Assembly (NCBI GenBank): GCA_025774805.1
Contig: JALGZR010000063.1
Coordinates: forward strand, 1 to 53,585
Source of the DNA: a bacterium
GTDB lineage: Bacteria > ARS69
DNA: 53,585 nt
Reading direction: 5' to 3'
Under the pieces are notes generated by a model. It saw only the letters and a program-made list of their open reading frames with translations, was not told where the DNA came from and did no database searches. Within the stretch, counting starts at the first letter, position 1. Every line of letters begins with the position of its first letter. The position numbers were made by a program, and so were the translations under genes. Below are positions 42,586 through 51,496 of the stretch, in pieces.

Positions 42586-45212
42586 AGCCGAGCGATCTCC
42601 TCCGATTGGATCCAGCCTCTCAGATCCCCGGGGAGGGAGACCTCGACCCAACGTCCTCGCTCTCCCTCCACGACGACCTCCGCCCCCTCGTGCAAGACGA
42701 ACGCGACGTCGAAGGAGTCCCCGGGACCGTTTCGGACCGAGGCCTCGCCAGGCAATACCACCGCCTCGTTCAGATGACGCGCGCGATGCTCGACGGCTCC
42801 GGCCACCGCGAAGGATACCCCCCACAGGGCGAGCAAGACCACGAAGGAACGACGCGCCGCGAGCGCCGCCCGCGACCCGAGCTGCCAGATCACCCCGGCG
42901 AGTCCGGCCAGGATCCAGAAGAGGGCGGGAATCCGGAAGGCCTCTTCGGGAGTGACGCGATCGAGCCAGCCCTCGACGCGCAAATCGGTCCGAGCTCCCT
43001 CTTCGAGGCTGTCGAGCACGAGGAAACGTGCGTAGTCGAGATTGGCGCGGATGTCCTCGTCCCGCGGAGCCATCCCTTGGGCACGGCGATAGTGGTAGAT
43101 CGCGAAACCGAGTCGGCCGCTCTTGAAGTGCGAGTTCCCCAGGTTGTAGTGAACGACGGGATCGTCGACGCCCGCGTCGAGAACGGACGAGAACGTCTCG
43201 ACGGCCTTCTCGAACTCTCCCCCCTCGTATTCGGCCATTCCCCGGTCGAAGAGCCCCCGGGCCGATTCCGAAGCCGCCCGGGCCGCCGGAGCGGTCGCCA
43301 CCGGCAGGAGGAGCGCGAGAACGAGAGAGCGCGAACGCCGGGGAGAGCGCCGCCCCCGGGACGACTCCCGGCGGGCGATCCACTTCTTCGCCTCCTCGAG
43401 CAGCTCGGCCGCTCCTCCGGCGTCCCTTCCGAGGGGTGAGAACCGGGCGGAATCGCAGGCTTCGAGCATCCGGAAGAGCGAGTCCGCGTCCTCCGGCGAC
43501 GCGCCGGACGCGGCCAGCTCCCGACGAACCTCCTTCTCGTCGAGGTTCGCGGCCGCCAGATCCGCCTTGTCGGCGACGTAACCGCGGAGGGCTGCCGACA
43601 GCTCGCCGAAGAATGCGGGGAGATCCCCCGAGTCGAGAGCGGCGCGTGCGCCCCGGAGGCGTTTCGTCGCCATCCGGCCGGCGCCGCGGGAGCGGGCGTA
43701 GCGGAGGTCGCTCCGCAGGCGATCGCGGTGGCGGCGGACGAAGACCGCCCCCGCGAACGCGAGTCCGGAAGCGAGATGCGCCAGGAGAAAGGCGGGTCGG
43801 GTCCATGGAGGGCCCCGTTCGGTGCGGAAGCGATCGGGGGCCGGCTTCACGTAGCGGATGTCGCGCTGGCGCAACCGGACCCGCTCCTTGGTGAGCCGGA
43901 GATCGTCCCCGCGGGCGAGCGCCTCGTCGAGCGGCGTGGTCTCCACCTCCAGAGGGAGGGGCCGAGTCTCCAAGAGGACGTAGTCCTCCCGGTCCGGGTC
44001 GAAGACGGAGATCCGCACGGACGGAATCTCGATGTCACCGCCCGTCGTGGGAACCAGGACGAACTCCCACGTCTTCCGACCCCGGATCTGACCGTCGGCC
44101 GCGTAGGTCGTCTCCGCCGTCTCCGACTGGTAGATCTTGAAGTCCTCCAGGGCACCGAGGTCGGGGCTGGGAACGACGCGGATGTTCCCCTCCCCGGAGA
44201 GAACGACCTCGAGCGTGACCGGATCGCCCGCCTTGACCTCCCGCTTGTCCGCGCGGGCGGCGAGCTCGAAGCGTCCCACCGCCCCGGAAAAGTCCTCCGG
44301 TTTCCCGGCCTCGGGCAGGGGCCTCACCCGGATCGGAAGAGGATCGGTGTTCAGCACGACGTCCCGTCCCGACCGGAACAGCCCGAACCGATCCGTACCG
44401 AAGATGTCGAACGGGTCCCTCCGCCGCCGGCGACTCCGGTCCTCAACGGTGGCGGACAGCTGGGCCGGGCCGATCTCGTACTCTCCCGGGCTCGTCGGGA
44501 AGAGGGCGGTGCGCACCCGGTCGGCGTAATACCGACGCCCGTCCACGATCACCTCGGTGGGACCGGTGGTGTCGAGGTTCTCGACCCAGAAGCCGGTCGC
44601 GGCGGGGGCGGTGTACTTCGGAGTGTCGAGGAGACGAATCCGACGTAGAAAAGTGAACGTGTACGTGATCTGCTCGTTCACGTAAGGATCGTCGTCGCTC
44701 ACGCGCGCGACCACGAAGAGGTCTTCCGCTCCCTCGGCGGCGTCCTCCGGCCGGCCGGAGGGAGGACGGACCGTCGCCCCGGAGCCGGCCGGGTCGACCT
44801 GGACCCGGATCGTCTCGCTGGTCACGGTCTCGCCGTTCTCCTTCACCGTGGCCGGTCCCAGCGCGTAGGTCCCCTCCCGATCGGCCACCAGGACGTACTG
44901 GAGCACGAGGCTCGAGGTCGCGCGGCCGTTGACGTAGGAGAAGTTGCGCGAGGAGTACTTGTTCAGGCGACGGACGTGTTCCACGTCCGGGAGCGTCGGC
45001 TCCGGCACGTTGCCCATGCCGCCGTGGCTCACCTCGACGGAGAGGGTGAACTGCTCGCCGACGCGGACGCGGGTGCGAGACGCGCTCATCTCCACCTCGA
45101 GACCGAACGCGGTCTCGGCCCCGAAGAGCGCCAGGAGAAGAAGGATCCCCGCCGCCCCGGCCCGGAACGGCGCAGGTCCGACCCGGCCCGAACGCTCTCC
45201 CCTACCAATCAT
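42582..45212 (-). CDS. BatD-BatE fusion protein
   Basis: 876 residues. Residues 1-480 are BatD (DUF7507/BatD-type Ig repeats: MSASRTRVRVGEQFTLSVEV, VNEQITYTFTFLRR, GFWVENLDTTGP, LPIRVRPLPEAGKPEDFSGAVG, DIEIPSVRISVFDP), followed by a transmembrane helix and a cytoplasmic helical part (GDLPAFFGELSAALRGYVADKADL). A second signal-like segment (SLVLALLLPVATAPAARA) opens a BatE part: TPR repeats (ARGLFDRGMAEYEGGEFEKA, VVHYNLGNSHFKSGRLGFAI), two helices and a C-terminal SH3 domain (EASVRNGPGDSFDVAFVLHEGAEVVVEGERGRWVEV). The two are usually separate genes. Starts inside the BatC gene (11-bp overlap). Stop supplied by a repeat element. Confidence 0.9.
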   Translation of the reverse strand: MIGRGERSGRVGPAPFRAGAAGILLLLALFGAETAFGLEVEMSASRTRVRVGEQFTLSVEVSHGGMGNVPEPTLPDVEHVRRLNKYSSRNFSYVNGRATSSLVLQYVLVADREGTYALGPATVKENGETVTSETIRVQVDPAGSGATVRPPSGRPEDAAEGAEDLFVVARVSDDDPYVNEQITYTFTFLRRIRLLDTPKYTAPAATGFWVENLDTTGPTEVIVDGRRYYADRVRTALFPTSPGEYEIGPAQLSATVEDRSRRRRRDPFDIFGTDRFGLFRSGRDVVLNTDPLPIRVRPLPEAGKPEDFSGAVGRFELAARADKREVKAGDPVTLEVVLSGEGNIRVVPSPDLGALEDFKIYQSETAETTYAADGQIRGRKTWEFVLVPTTGGDIEIPSVRISVFDPDREDYVLLETRPLPLEVETTPLDEALARGDDLRLTKERVRLRQRDIRYVKPAPDRFRTERGPPWTRPAFLLAHLASGLAFAGAVFVRRHRDRLRSDLRYARSRGAGRMATKRLRGARAALDSGDLPAFFGELSAALRGYVADKADLAAANLDEKEVRRELAASGASPEDADSLFRMLEACDSARFSPLGRDAGGAAELLEEAKKWIARRESSRGRRSPRRSRSLVLALLLPVATAPAARAASESARGLFDRGMAEYEGGEFEKAVETFSSVLDAGVDDPVVHYNLGNSHFKSGRLGFAIYHYRRAQGMAPRDEDIRANLDYARFLVLDSLEEGARTDLRVEGWLDRVTPEEAFRIPALFWILAGLAGVIWQLGSRAALAARRSFVVLLALWGVSFAVAGAVEHRARHLNEAVVLPGEASVRNGPGDSFDVAFVLHEGAEVVVEGERGRWVEVSLPGDLRGWIQSEEIARL

Positions 45213-45981
45213 CGCGCGCGACCCCGCGGCTCTCCTCTTCGGACGGCTGGAGCTGCTCGAGAACCTTGAGCTCCTCGGTCTCGACGGCGTTCAGCAGACG
45301 CTCGGCATCCTCGCGGCTCATCCGTTCTTCCGGCCGGGGCTGCCGGGTGGAGTCGGGCGGCTCCTCGTCCTCCGGCTCCTCTTCGGGAGTGGGGGACTCG
45401 TCCTGCCCCTCCGACGGCTCGTCGGGAGGCGTCGGCTCGGGCCGATCCTCGTCCTCCTCGTTCTCGGATTCCTCCGGCTGAGGCTGAGGCTGCGGTTGCT
45501 GCTGTTGCTCCTGGAGTCGCCGGACCGCGAGCTCGAGATTGCGCCGGGCGTCCCCGTCCTCGGAGTCCAGATCCAGGCTCTTCAGGTAGGCCTCGATGGC
45601 CCGACCGTACTCCTCATGGTCGAAGTGCACGTTGCCGAGGTTGTAGAGCGCGTCGGCGGCGATCTCGGAGTCCTCCGCGGCCGCCGCGCCGAGAAAGGCG
45701 TCCCGCGCCGGGGCCGGATCCTCGCCGCGCGCCAGCACGATTCCGCGGTTGAAGTCGGGCACCGGGCTCGAGGGAACGGCCTCGGCCGCCCGCTCGTAGT
45801 GCTCCAGCGCCGCCGCGTCGTCGCCCCCTTCGGCCGCGGCGTTCCCCTTCTCCACGTTCTCGAAAAACGGATCGAAGAACGACCATCCCCCGAGAAGGGG
45901 TATCGCCCACAGGATCCCGAGCGCACCGAGCGCCGTCCGACCCCTCGGCGGAGGCGCGGTGCGGAGCTTCCTCTCGCTCAT
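45202..45981 (-). CDS. BatC-like TPR protein
   Basis: 259 residues: one N-terminal membrane helix (ALGALGILWAIPLLGGW), then about four TPR units (ENVEKGNAAAEGGDDAAALE, ADALYNLGNVHFDHEEYGRA) and a Gln/Pro then Asp/Glu/Pro-rich low-complexity tail (about residues 155-220), ending in a helix with RMSREDAERLLNAVETEEL. That layout is the one known for BatC in Bat aerotolerance operons. It stands between BatB (ATGA overlap) and BatD/E. Confidence 0.86.
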   Translation of the reverse strand: MSERKLRTAPPPRGRTALGALGILWAIPLLGGWSFFDPFFENVEKGNAAAEGGDDAAALEHYERAAEAVPSSPVPDFNRGIVLARGEDPAPARDAFLGAAAAEDSEIAADALYNLGNVHFDHEEYGRAIEAYLKSLDLDSEDGDARRNLELAVRRLQEQQQQPQPQPQPEESENEEDEDRPEPTPPDEPSEGQDESPTPEEEPEDEEPPDSTRQPRPEERMSREDAERLLNAVETEELKVLEQLQPSEEESRGVARDDW

Positions 45982-47009
45982 GCGAACCTCCCTTCCCAGT
46001 CCCGGCGGGTCCGCACGCGCTCCGGGAGCGCGAAGTCGATGAGAAGGAGCAACAGGGCCAGGCCGAGCGGAAACTGGAAGCGCTCCTCGTACTGCGTGAA
46101 GGAACGGGAGGCGACCTCCCTCTCCTCGAGGCCGGCCAGCGTATCGTAGATGCGATCCAGCTCGAGCTCTCCGGTCGTGGCCCGATGGAACTCGCCGCCG
46201 GTCTCGAGGGCGATGCGCTCCAGGGTCTCGGCGTCGAGGGCGGTCATCACGATCTCTCCGGACCGATCCTTCTTGTAGCCCCCCCCTCCCGTGTCATCGG
46301 CCGGAAGGGGAATCGGCTCTCCCTCTTCCGCGCCGACCCCGATCGTGAAGATCCGGATCCCCCGGCGGGCGGCCTCCTGGGCCGCGCCGAGCCCGGCCCC
46401 CGAGAGATCCTCGCCGTCGGTGACGAGAATGATGGCCTTGTACTTGTCCTCCTCCTCCCCGAACGCGTCGAGCGCTTTTCGGATCGCGCCGCCCAGGTTC
46501 GTCCCCGGGCGCGACACGGAGTTCTCGTCGAGTACCTCCAGGAACATGCGCGCCGCCCCGTAGTCGAGGGTCAGCGGGCACTGGAGAAACGCGTCCCCGG
46601 CGAACGCGACGAGTCCGACGCGATCTCCCTCCAACCGATCGAGGAGAGCGACGACCTCGCGCTTCGCCTTCTGGAGGCGGGAGGGGGGAATGTCGCGGGC
46701 CATCATGGAGAGCGAGGTGTCCATGGCGATCAGGAGGTCGATGCCGCGTCGTCGCATCGTGATCTCCCGGCTTCCGACCCGCGGACCCGCGAGCGCGAAG
46801 AGAACCAGCAGGAGGGACACGATCTGCAGCACGCCCTTCACCCTTCGTCGGGCGGGGCTGAACCCGCGCGCCAGCTTGGGGAGGAGATCGGAGCCGACGA
46901 GCTCGAGTCGCGCCCGATCGGTGGAGCGGGACACCAGGATCGCGAACAGCGGCAGCAGGATCGCCGCGATCCAGAGGAGGTGCAGGAGCTCCGGTCGGGC
47001 GAACCTCAT
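45978..47009 (-). CDS. BatB: VWA-domain membrane protein
   Basis: 343 residues from ATG 47009, overlapping the BatA stop by ATGA. Two N-terminal helices (LLHLLWIAAILLPLFAILVS; LQIVSLLLVLFALAGPRV), a von Willebrand A domain with an intact metal site (LLIAMDTSLSMMARDIPPSR, FAGDAFLQCPLTLDYG, PGTNLGGAI, AIILVTDGEDLSG), and a C-terminal helix near FPLGLALLLLLIDFALP. BatA and BatB are paralogues thought to form a periplasmic or membrane complex; in Bacteroides the operon aids aerotolerance, but the biochemical role is unknown. Confidence 0.92.
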   Translation of the reverse strand: MRFARPELLHLLWIAAILLPLFAILVSRSTDRARLELVGSDLLPKLARGFSPARRRVKGVLQIVSLLLVLFALAGPRVGSREITMRRRGIDLLIAMDTSLSMMARDIPPSRLQKAKREVVALLDRLEGDRVGLVAFAGDAFLQCPLTLDYGAARMFLEVLDENSVSRPGTNLGGAIRKALDAFGEEEDKYKAIILVTDGEDLSGAGLGAAQEAARRGIRIFTIGVGAEEGEPIPLPADDTGGGGYKKDRSGEIVMTALDAETLERIALETGGEFHRATTGELELDRIYDTLAGLEEREVASRSFTQYEERFQFPLGLALLLLLIDFALPERVRTRRDWEGRFA

Positions 47010-48010
47010 GGCAGGACCCTCAGTCGCGTGTGGGCCAGGCCCAGCTCCAGGAGCAGGAGGACCACGGCGGGAAACGCCGCCCAGCGGAAGTACTCGTGCG
47101 CCTTCTCGAACTGCTTCACCTGGAACTTCGTGCGCTCGAGCTCCAGGATCTGGGCGTAGATCTTCCGGAGCGCCTCCGCATCCGTCGCCCGGAAGTACTG
47201 CCCGCCGGAGGTCTCGGCGATCTCGGTGAGGCTCTCCTCGTCGATCTTCGTCAGAACGAGGGATCCGTCCGCATTGCGCGCGTAGATCTTCCCGTATACG
47301 GGATGGTCGACGGGAATGGGCGCGCCGCCCTTCTTCCCGACTCCGATCGTGTAGACGCGGACGCCGAGCGCCTCGGCGACCTTCGCCGCGGTCGCCGGAT
47401 CGATCTTGCCCGCGTTGTTCTCGCCGTCGGTGAGCAGGATGACGACCTTGCTCTCGGCCGCCGAGTCCTTCAGGCGGTTCACGCTGTTGGCGAGCGCCGT
47501 GCCGATCGCGGTTCCGTCCTCGATCATTCCGATCTCGACCCGGGCGAGGAGCGTGCGGAGAACGTCGTAGTCGAGGGTGAGCGGACACTGCGTGAAGGCC
47601 TGCCCCGCGAACACGACGAGCCCCACGCGATCGTTTCGGATCAGATCGAGGAACTCGGACACCACGTTCTTCGCGACGTGCAGGCGGTTTCTCGGCTTGA
47701 AGTCCTCGGCCTGCATCGACCCCGAGACGTCGAGCGCGAGCATGATGTCGATGCCCTCGGTCTTGATCTCCTCTTCCTTCTCGACGAGCTGCGGTCGGGC
47801 GAGCGCGAAGGCGAGCAGGGCCAGGGCCGAGATCCGGACGAGGGGAAGCGCCCGCCTCGCCCACACCGCGAGGGAGGATCCCTGTGCGAAGACCCCCAGC
47901 GTGGGGTACCTCGCCCCCGGTCTTGCCCGCAGCCCGAGGCGGAGGACGAGGATCGCGGCGCCGACGATCGGCACGAGGAGGAGGAGGAGGAGAGGATCTC
48001 GGAAGCTCAT
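47006..48010 (-). CDS. BatA: VWA-domain membrane protein
   Basis: 334 residues from ATG 48010, overlapping the previous stop by ATGA. N-terminal helices (LLLLLLVPIVGAAILVLRLG; LVRISALALLAFALARPQL), VWA domain with MIDAS residues (IMLALDVSGSMQAEDF, FAGQAFTQCPLTLDYD, DGTAIGTALANSVNRLKDS, VVILLTDGENNAG) and a C-terminal helix (FRWAAFPAVVLLLLELGLA). About 40 percent identical by eye to the next gene product, BatB. Part of the moxR-DUF58-bat operon. Confidence 0.92.
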   Translation of the reverse strand: MSFRDPLLLLLLVPIVGAAILVLRLGLRARPGARYPTLGVFAQGSSLAVWARRALPLVRISALALLAFALARPQLVEKEEEIKTEGIDIMLALDVSGSMQAEDFKPRNRLHVAKNVVSEFLDLIRNDRVGLVVFAGQAFTQCPLTLDYDVLRTLLARVEIGMIEDGTAIGTALANSVNRLKDSAAESKVVILLTDGENNAGKIDPATAAKVAEALGVRVYTIGVGKKGGAPIPVDHPVYGKIYARNADGSLVLTKIDEESLTEIAETSGGQYFRATDAEALRKIYAQILELERTKFQVKQFEKAHEYFRWAAFPAVVLLLLELGLAHTRLRVLP

Positions 48011-49041
48011 GGGACCGCCTTCCGGGCGGGTCGGGGCATGGTCGCGTGGACGAGCTCCCGCGCCCGCTGCTCCACCGATCGGGCCTCCGTCGACTCCGGC
48101 ACGGCCCGGGCGAACTTCACGAGATCCGCCTCCCGGAGGACCGCGAGGATTCGGGACTGAACGGGGTCCGGTACCGGGGAGGGTCGCAGGTGACCGCGCA
48201 GCTCCTCCGTCGTCGACTCGAGCGCCGGAACGCCGTACCGATCCTCGAGATAGCGGCGGAGGGCCTCGGTCACCTCGACGTACTGCAGATCGACCTCCCC
48301 CCGATCGACGTAGCCCGCCCCCACGATGCGATCGAGCTCCTCGAGGGCGATCTCCCAGGCGGGCCGCAGCGGCTTTCGCGGTGCGGCGGGGTCCTCCTCC
48401 GCGCGCCGCCCCCGGCGGCGCCTCCACCGGCGCAGGAGCGAGTACCCCAGGAGAGCGGCCGCGACGAGGGCGGCCGCCGCCAGGATCAGGGGGATCCAGT
48501 CCCGGGAGACCGTCCGCGCCGGCTTGTAGTCCGCCCGGTCGGGCGGGGCTGCGTCCTGTTCCCCGCCACCCGCGCCGCCGTCCTCTTCGCCGTCCTCCTC
48601 GGCGGCGGCCTCCGGGGGAGGGGCGGGAGGGGGCAGGTTGGATGCGACCGTCACCGGGATCGGCGGCGTGGCGATCTCCTCCTTCGCCCCCCCGGATCCG
48701 TGGGCGGTCAGAGTGACGGGGGGAATGTCGATCTCCCCGGCGTTCAGCGGGACGATGCGGAGCCGAAAGGCCTCCCCGTCGGGTCGGGGCCGGCGCTCCA
48801 CTGCGCGGACCCGGAAGGGCTCGAGGTCTAGGTCCCGGGTGGGGGGGTCGACCAGCCATCCGGGGGATCGGTCGACCTCCACGGTGAGGTGGATCGATCC
48901 GCCCACGGTCGTCGCGCTCGTGTCGACCGAGGCGCGCAGCGTGGGGGGCGGCGGCGCCGGAGTTTCGGCCGCGGAATCGCCCCGCGCGGAGTCGCCCCGC
49001 GCGAGGATCAGGAGGACCGGGAGGAGGAGGATCGCCCTCAA
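48007..49041 (-). CDS. BatD-like/DUF4381-type membrane protein of the bat operon
   Basis: 344 residues from TTG 49041 (TTGA overlap with the DUF58 gene). Signal peptide (MRAILLLPVLLILARGDSA), an Ig-like domain (LRASVDTSATTVGGSIHLTVEV...FRLRIVPLNAGEIDIPPVTLTA), a Pro/Ala/Glu-rich linker, a membrane helix (WIPLILAAAALVAAALLGYSLL) and a cytoplasmic helical region (AWEIALEELDRIVGAGYVDRGEVDLQYVEVTEALRRYLEDRYGV). This is the small protein usually found between DUF58 and BatA in such operons. Function unknown. Confidence 0.85.
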   Translation of the reverse strand: MRAILLLPVLLILARGDSARGDSAAETPAPPPPTLRASVDTSATTVGGSIHLTVEVDRSPGWLVDPPTRDLDLEPFRVRAVERRPRPDGEAFRLRIVPLNAGEIDIPPVTLTAHGSGGAKEEIATPPIPVTVASNLPPPAPPPEAAAEEDGEEDGGAGGGEQDAAPPDRADYKPARTVSRDWIPLILAAAALVAAALLGYSLLRRWRRRRGRRAEEDPAAPRKPLRPAWEIALEELDRIVGAGYVDRGEVDLQYVEVTEALRRYLEDRYGVPALESTTEELRGHLRPSPVPDPVQSRILAVLREADLVKFARAVPESTEARSVEQRARELVHATMPRPARKAVP

Positions 49042-49919
49042 AGCGCCATCTCCCTCTCCCGCTTCCGGAAGAACGCGATCAGCGGCTCGGTGTAGGGTCG
49101 GTCCGTCTCCAGATCGATCGCGTCCACCTTGTACTTCCGGAACAGACGCGTGCGCGTCTCGCGGGCCGCGTGCCGGCGCCGGCGGAACGACTCCCGGACC
49201 CCCCGATCGGAAGCGTCCACGAGCCGGTCCCGTCCGGTCTCCGCGTCGACGAAGTGAATCAGGCCCACGGGGGGAACGCGGTCCTCGGCCGGATCGGTGA
49301 TCGAGATGGCGACCAGATCGTGCCGCCGGTTGGCCACGCGCAGGGGGAGGGAGTAGTCGGGGGAGACGAAGTCCGAGACGAGGAAGACGACCGCCTTGCG
49401 GCGGACGACGCGGGACAGGTACTCGAGCGCCATCCCGACGTCGGTTCCCCGCCCCTCGGGCCGGAAGAAGAGAAGCTCTCGGATCACCCGCAGGACGTGC
49501 TTCTTCCCCTTCTTCGGAGGGATGAACAGCTCGATGCGATCCGTGAAGATGATCGCGCCCACTTTGTCGTTGTTCCGGATCGCGGAGAAGGCCAGCACCG
49601 CCGACACCTCGGCGACGATCTCCCCCTTCATGCGCGAGATCGTTCCGAAGTCCAGGGATCGGGAGGCGTCCACCAGGAACATGACCGTCTGCTCCCTCTC
49701 CTCCGCGAACTTCTTCACGTGCGCGTGACCGGTGCGCGCGGTCACGTTCCAGTCGATCGACCGGATGTCGTCTCCCGGCAGGTACTCGCGGACCTCGGCG
49801 AACTCCATGCCCCGGCCCTTGAAGACGCTCTGGTACTCGCCGGCGAACACGTCGTTCACGAGGGAGCGGCTCCGAATCTCGATGACCCTCACCGCTTGGA
49901 GTATCTCTTTCGGGATCAT
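49038..49919 (-). CDS. DUF58 domain protein
   Basis: 293 residues from ATG 49919. The family signature GRGMEFAEVREYLPGDDIRSIDWNVTARTGHAHVKKF is complete, followed by a degenerate VWA-like fold (TVMFLVDASRSLDFG, DKVGAIIFTDRIELFIPPKKGKKHVLRVI, AVVFLVSDFVSPDY). DUF58 proteins work with MoxR ATPases, probably as substrate or adaptor. It has no signal or membrane helix, so it is cytoplasmic. Second gene of the operon, 27 bp after moxR. Confidence 0.94.
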   Translation of the reverse strand: MIPKEILQAVRVIEIRSRSLVNDVFAGEYQSVFKGRGMEFAEVREYLPGDDIRSIDWNVTARTGHAHVKKFAEEREQTVMFLVDASRSLDFGTISRMKGEIVAEVSAVLAFSAIRNNDKVGAIIFTDRIELFIPPKKGKKHVLRVIRELLFFRPEGRGTDVGMALEYLSRVVRRKAVVFLVSDFVSPDYSLPLRVANRRHDLVAISITDPAEDRVPPVGLIHFVDAETGRDRLVDASDRGVRESFRRRRHAARETRTRLFRKYKVDAIDLETDRPYTEPLIAFFRKREREMAL

Positions 49920-49946
49920 GGGGCGATCCGGGAAGCGGGGAGGTCC

Positions 49947-50939
49947 TTACGGAACCTCAACGGTATCGAGGATCCGGCGCACGACGTCCTCGGAGGTGAC
50001 GTTCTCCGCCTCGGCCTCGTAGGTGAGAATGATGCGGTGGCGCAGAACATCCATCCCGAGGGCGCGCACGTCGTCGGGGGTCACGTAGCCGCGGCGGCGC
50101 AGGAACGCGTGCGCCTTCGCCGCGAGGATCAGGTTGATCGTGGCGCGGGGGGAGGCCCCGTACTCGATCAGATCGGCGAGGTCCGCGAGCCCCGCGTCCG
50201 CCGGCTGGCGCGTCGCGAAGACGAGATCGACGGCGTATTTCTCCACCTTCTCGTCGACGTACACGTCGCGGACGACCCGCCGGGCCCGGATGAGCGCTTC
50301 CGGAGTGATGAGCTTCTCCGGGGGCTCCGGCGGCAGGCCGGTCTGACGGCGGAGGATCTCCAACTCCTCCGCCCGCGCCGGATAGTCGACCACCACCTTC
50401 ATCATGAAGCGGTCGACCTGCGCCTCGGGCAGGGGGTACGTCCCCTCCTGCTCGATGGGATTCTGGGTCGCCATCACGAGGAACGGCTCGTCGAGAGGGT
50501 AAGTCGTCTCGCCGATGGTGACCTGCCGTTCCTGCATCGCCTCCAGAAGCGCCGACTGGACCTTGGCCGGAGCCCGGTTGATCTCGTCGGCCAGAATGAG
50601 ATTCGCGAAGATCGGGCCCTTCTTCGGGAGGAACTCGCCCTTTTGCTGATCGTAGATGAGGGTGCCGATGAGGTCCGCGGGCAGAAGATCGGGGGTGAAC
50701 TGGATCCGCTGGAACTTCGCCGCGGCGAGCGCCGCCAGCGTGGACACGGTAAGGGTCTTGGCGAGCCCCGGAACCCCCTCCAGGAGAACGTGGCCGTCGG
50801 CGAGGAGAGCGACGAGAAGGCGCTCCGTCATACCCCGTTGCCCGACGATGACCCGTCCCGTCCCGTTCAGGACGTCCTCGACGAAGGCGCTCTCCTGACG
50901 GATCCGATCATTCAGCGATTCGATCTCTTGGGCCAGCAC
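49947..50939 (-). CDS. MoxR-family AAA+ ATPase
   Basis: 330 residues from GTG 50939 with GAGGAGG seven bases upstream; the longer open frame before it is not coding-like. Walker A HVLLEGVPGLAKTLTVS, Walker B LILADEINRAPAKVQSALLEAMQERQVTIG, sensor 1 FLVMATQNPIEQEGTYPLPEAQVDRFMM, and a C-terminal lid with GASPRATINLILAAKAHAFLRRRGYVTPDDV. MoxR ATPases act as chaperones for VWA-domain partners, here surely the BatA and BatB products of the same operon. First gene of the operon. Confidence 0.96.
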   Translation of the reverse strand: MLAQEIESLNDRIRQESAFVEDVLNGTGRVIVGQRGMTERLLVALLADGHVLLEGVPGLAKTLTVSTLAALAAAKFQRIQFTPDLLPADLIGTLIYDQQKGEFLPKKGPIFANLILADEINRAPAKVQSALLEAMQERQVTIGETTYPLDEPFLVMATQNPIEQEGTYPLPEAQVDRFMMKVVVDYPARAEELEILRRQTGLPPEPPEKLITPEALIRARRVVRDVYVDEKVEKYAVDLVFATRQPADAGLADLADLIEYGASPRATINLILAAKAHAFLRRRGYVTPDDVRALGMDVLRHRIILTYEAEAENVTSEDVVRRILDTVEVP

Positions 50940-51496
50940 GCGTCGTCCTCCTCTTCGGCACGGTCGTAGGCGACGGGTCTCCGGCGGAGCGAGCCGGCGA
51001 CTCCCCGGTTTCCGCGGCGGGCTCGGTTCGAGCTCGCCGAGAGACTCGGGCCGGGAGCGGCTCCCGGGGCCGGTGCACGTCCGGGGCGCGGTCCCTCGAC
51101 ACGGAGCGACGGCCCGACCTCGGAGGGTGATACCACCCTCCCGGAGGGGGAGTTCCCGTCGCGCGGACGGGGCGCGGGACCCGAAGGACGGCTCCGATTC
51201 CGTTGTCAGGGAACGCATTCTAGCCCGCCTCCCCGGGACGATCCACCGCCGCCTCACCGTCCGGCGGCCCGAGGTCCGACCGGAGGCCCTTCGCTCGTGG
51301 GGCCGACGGCCCGTTCCGGCCCGGTCTCCCCGGGGGAGCACCCCCCCGGCGACCCGCTTCCGCCCGTTTCGGCCGTTTTCTCGGAAGCGACCTTTGGCAT
51401 GGGGTACAATTGACACTTGATCCCTGACAGGGGCGACGACTCCCGGAGCGACCGCCGCTCTCCGGGTGCCCTTCCCCGCAGTCCAGGACCGCCACC
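50940..51496. other. Divergent intergenic region between moxR and the FlgD-tailed protein gene
   Basis: About 560 bp. The part near 51400 holds a possible promoter for the rightward gene. The rest is GC-rich with no credible frame or repeat. Confidence 0.55.
51403..51410 (+). promoter_or_regulatory. Possible -10 element
   Basis: GGTACAAT (hexamer TACAAT at 51405-51410) about 87 bp before the following gene, similar to TGGTATAAT at 22173 and TGGTATAGT at 18251. No clear -35. Confidence 0.35.
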
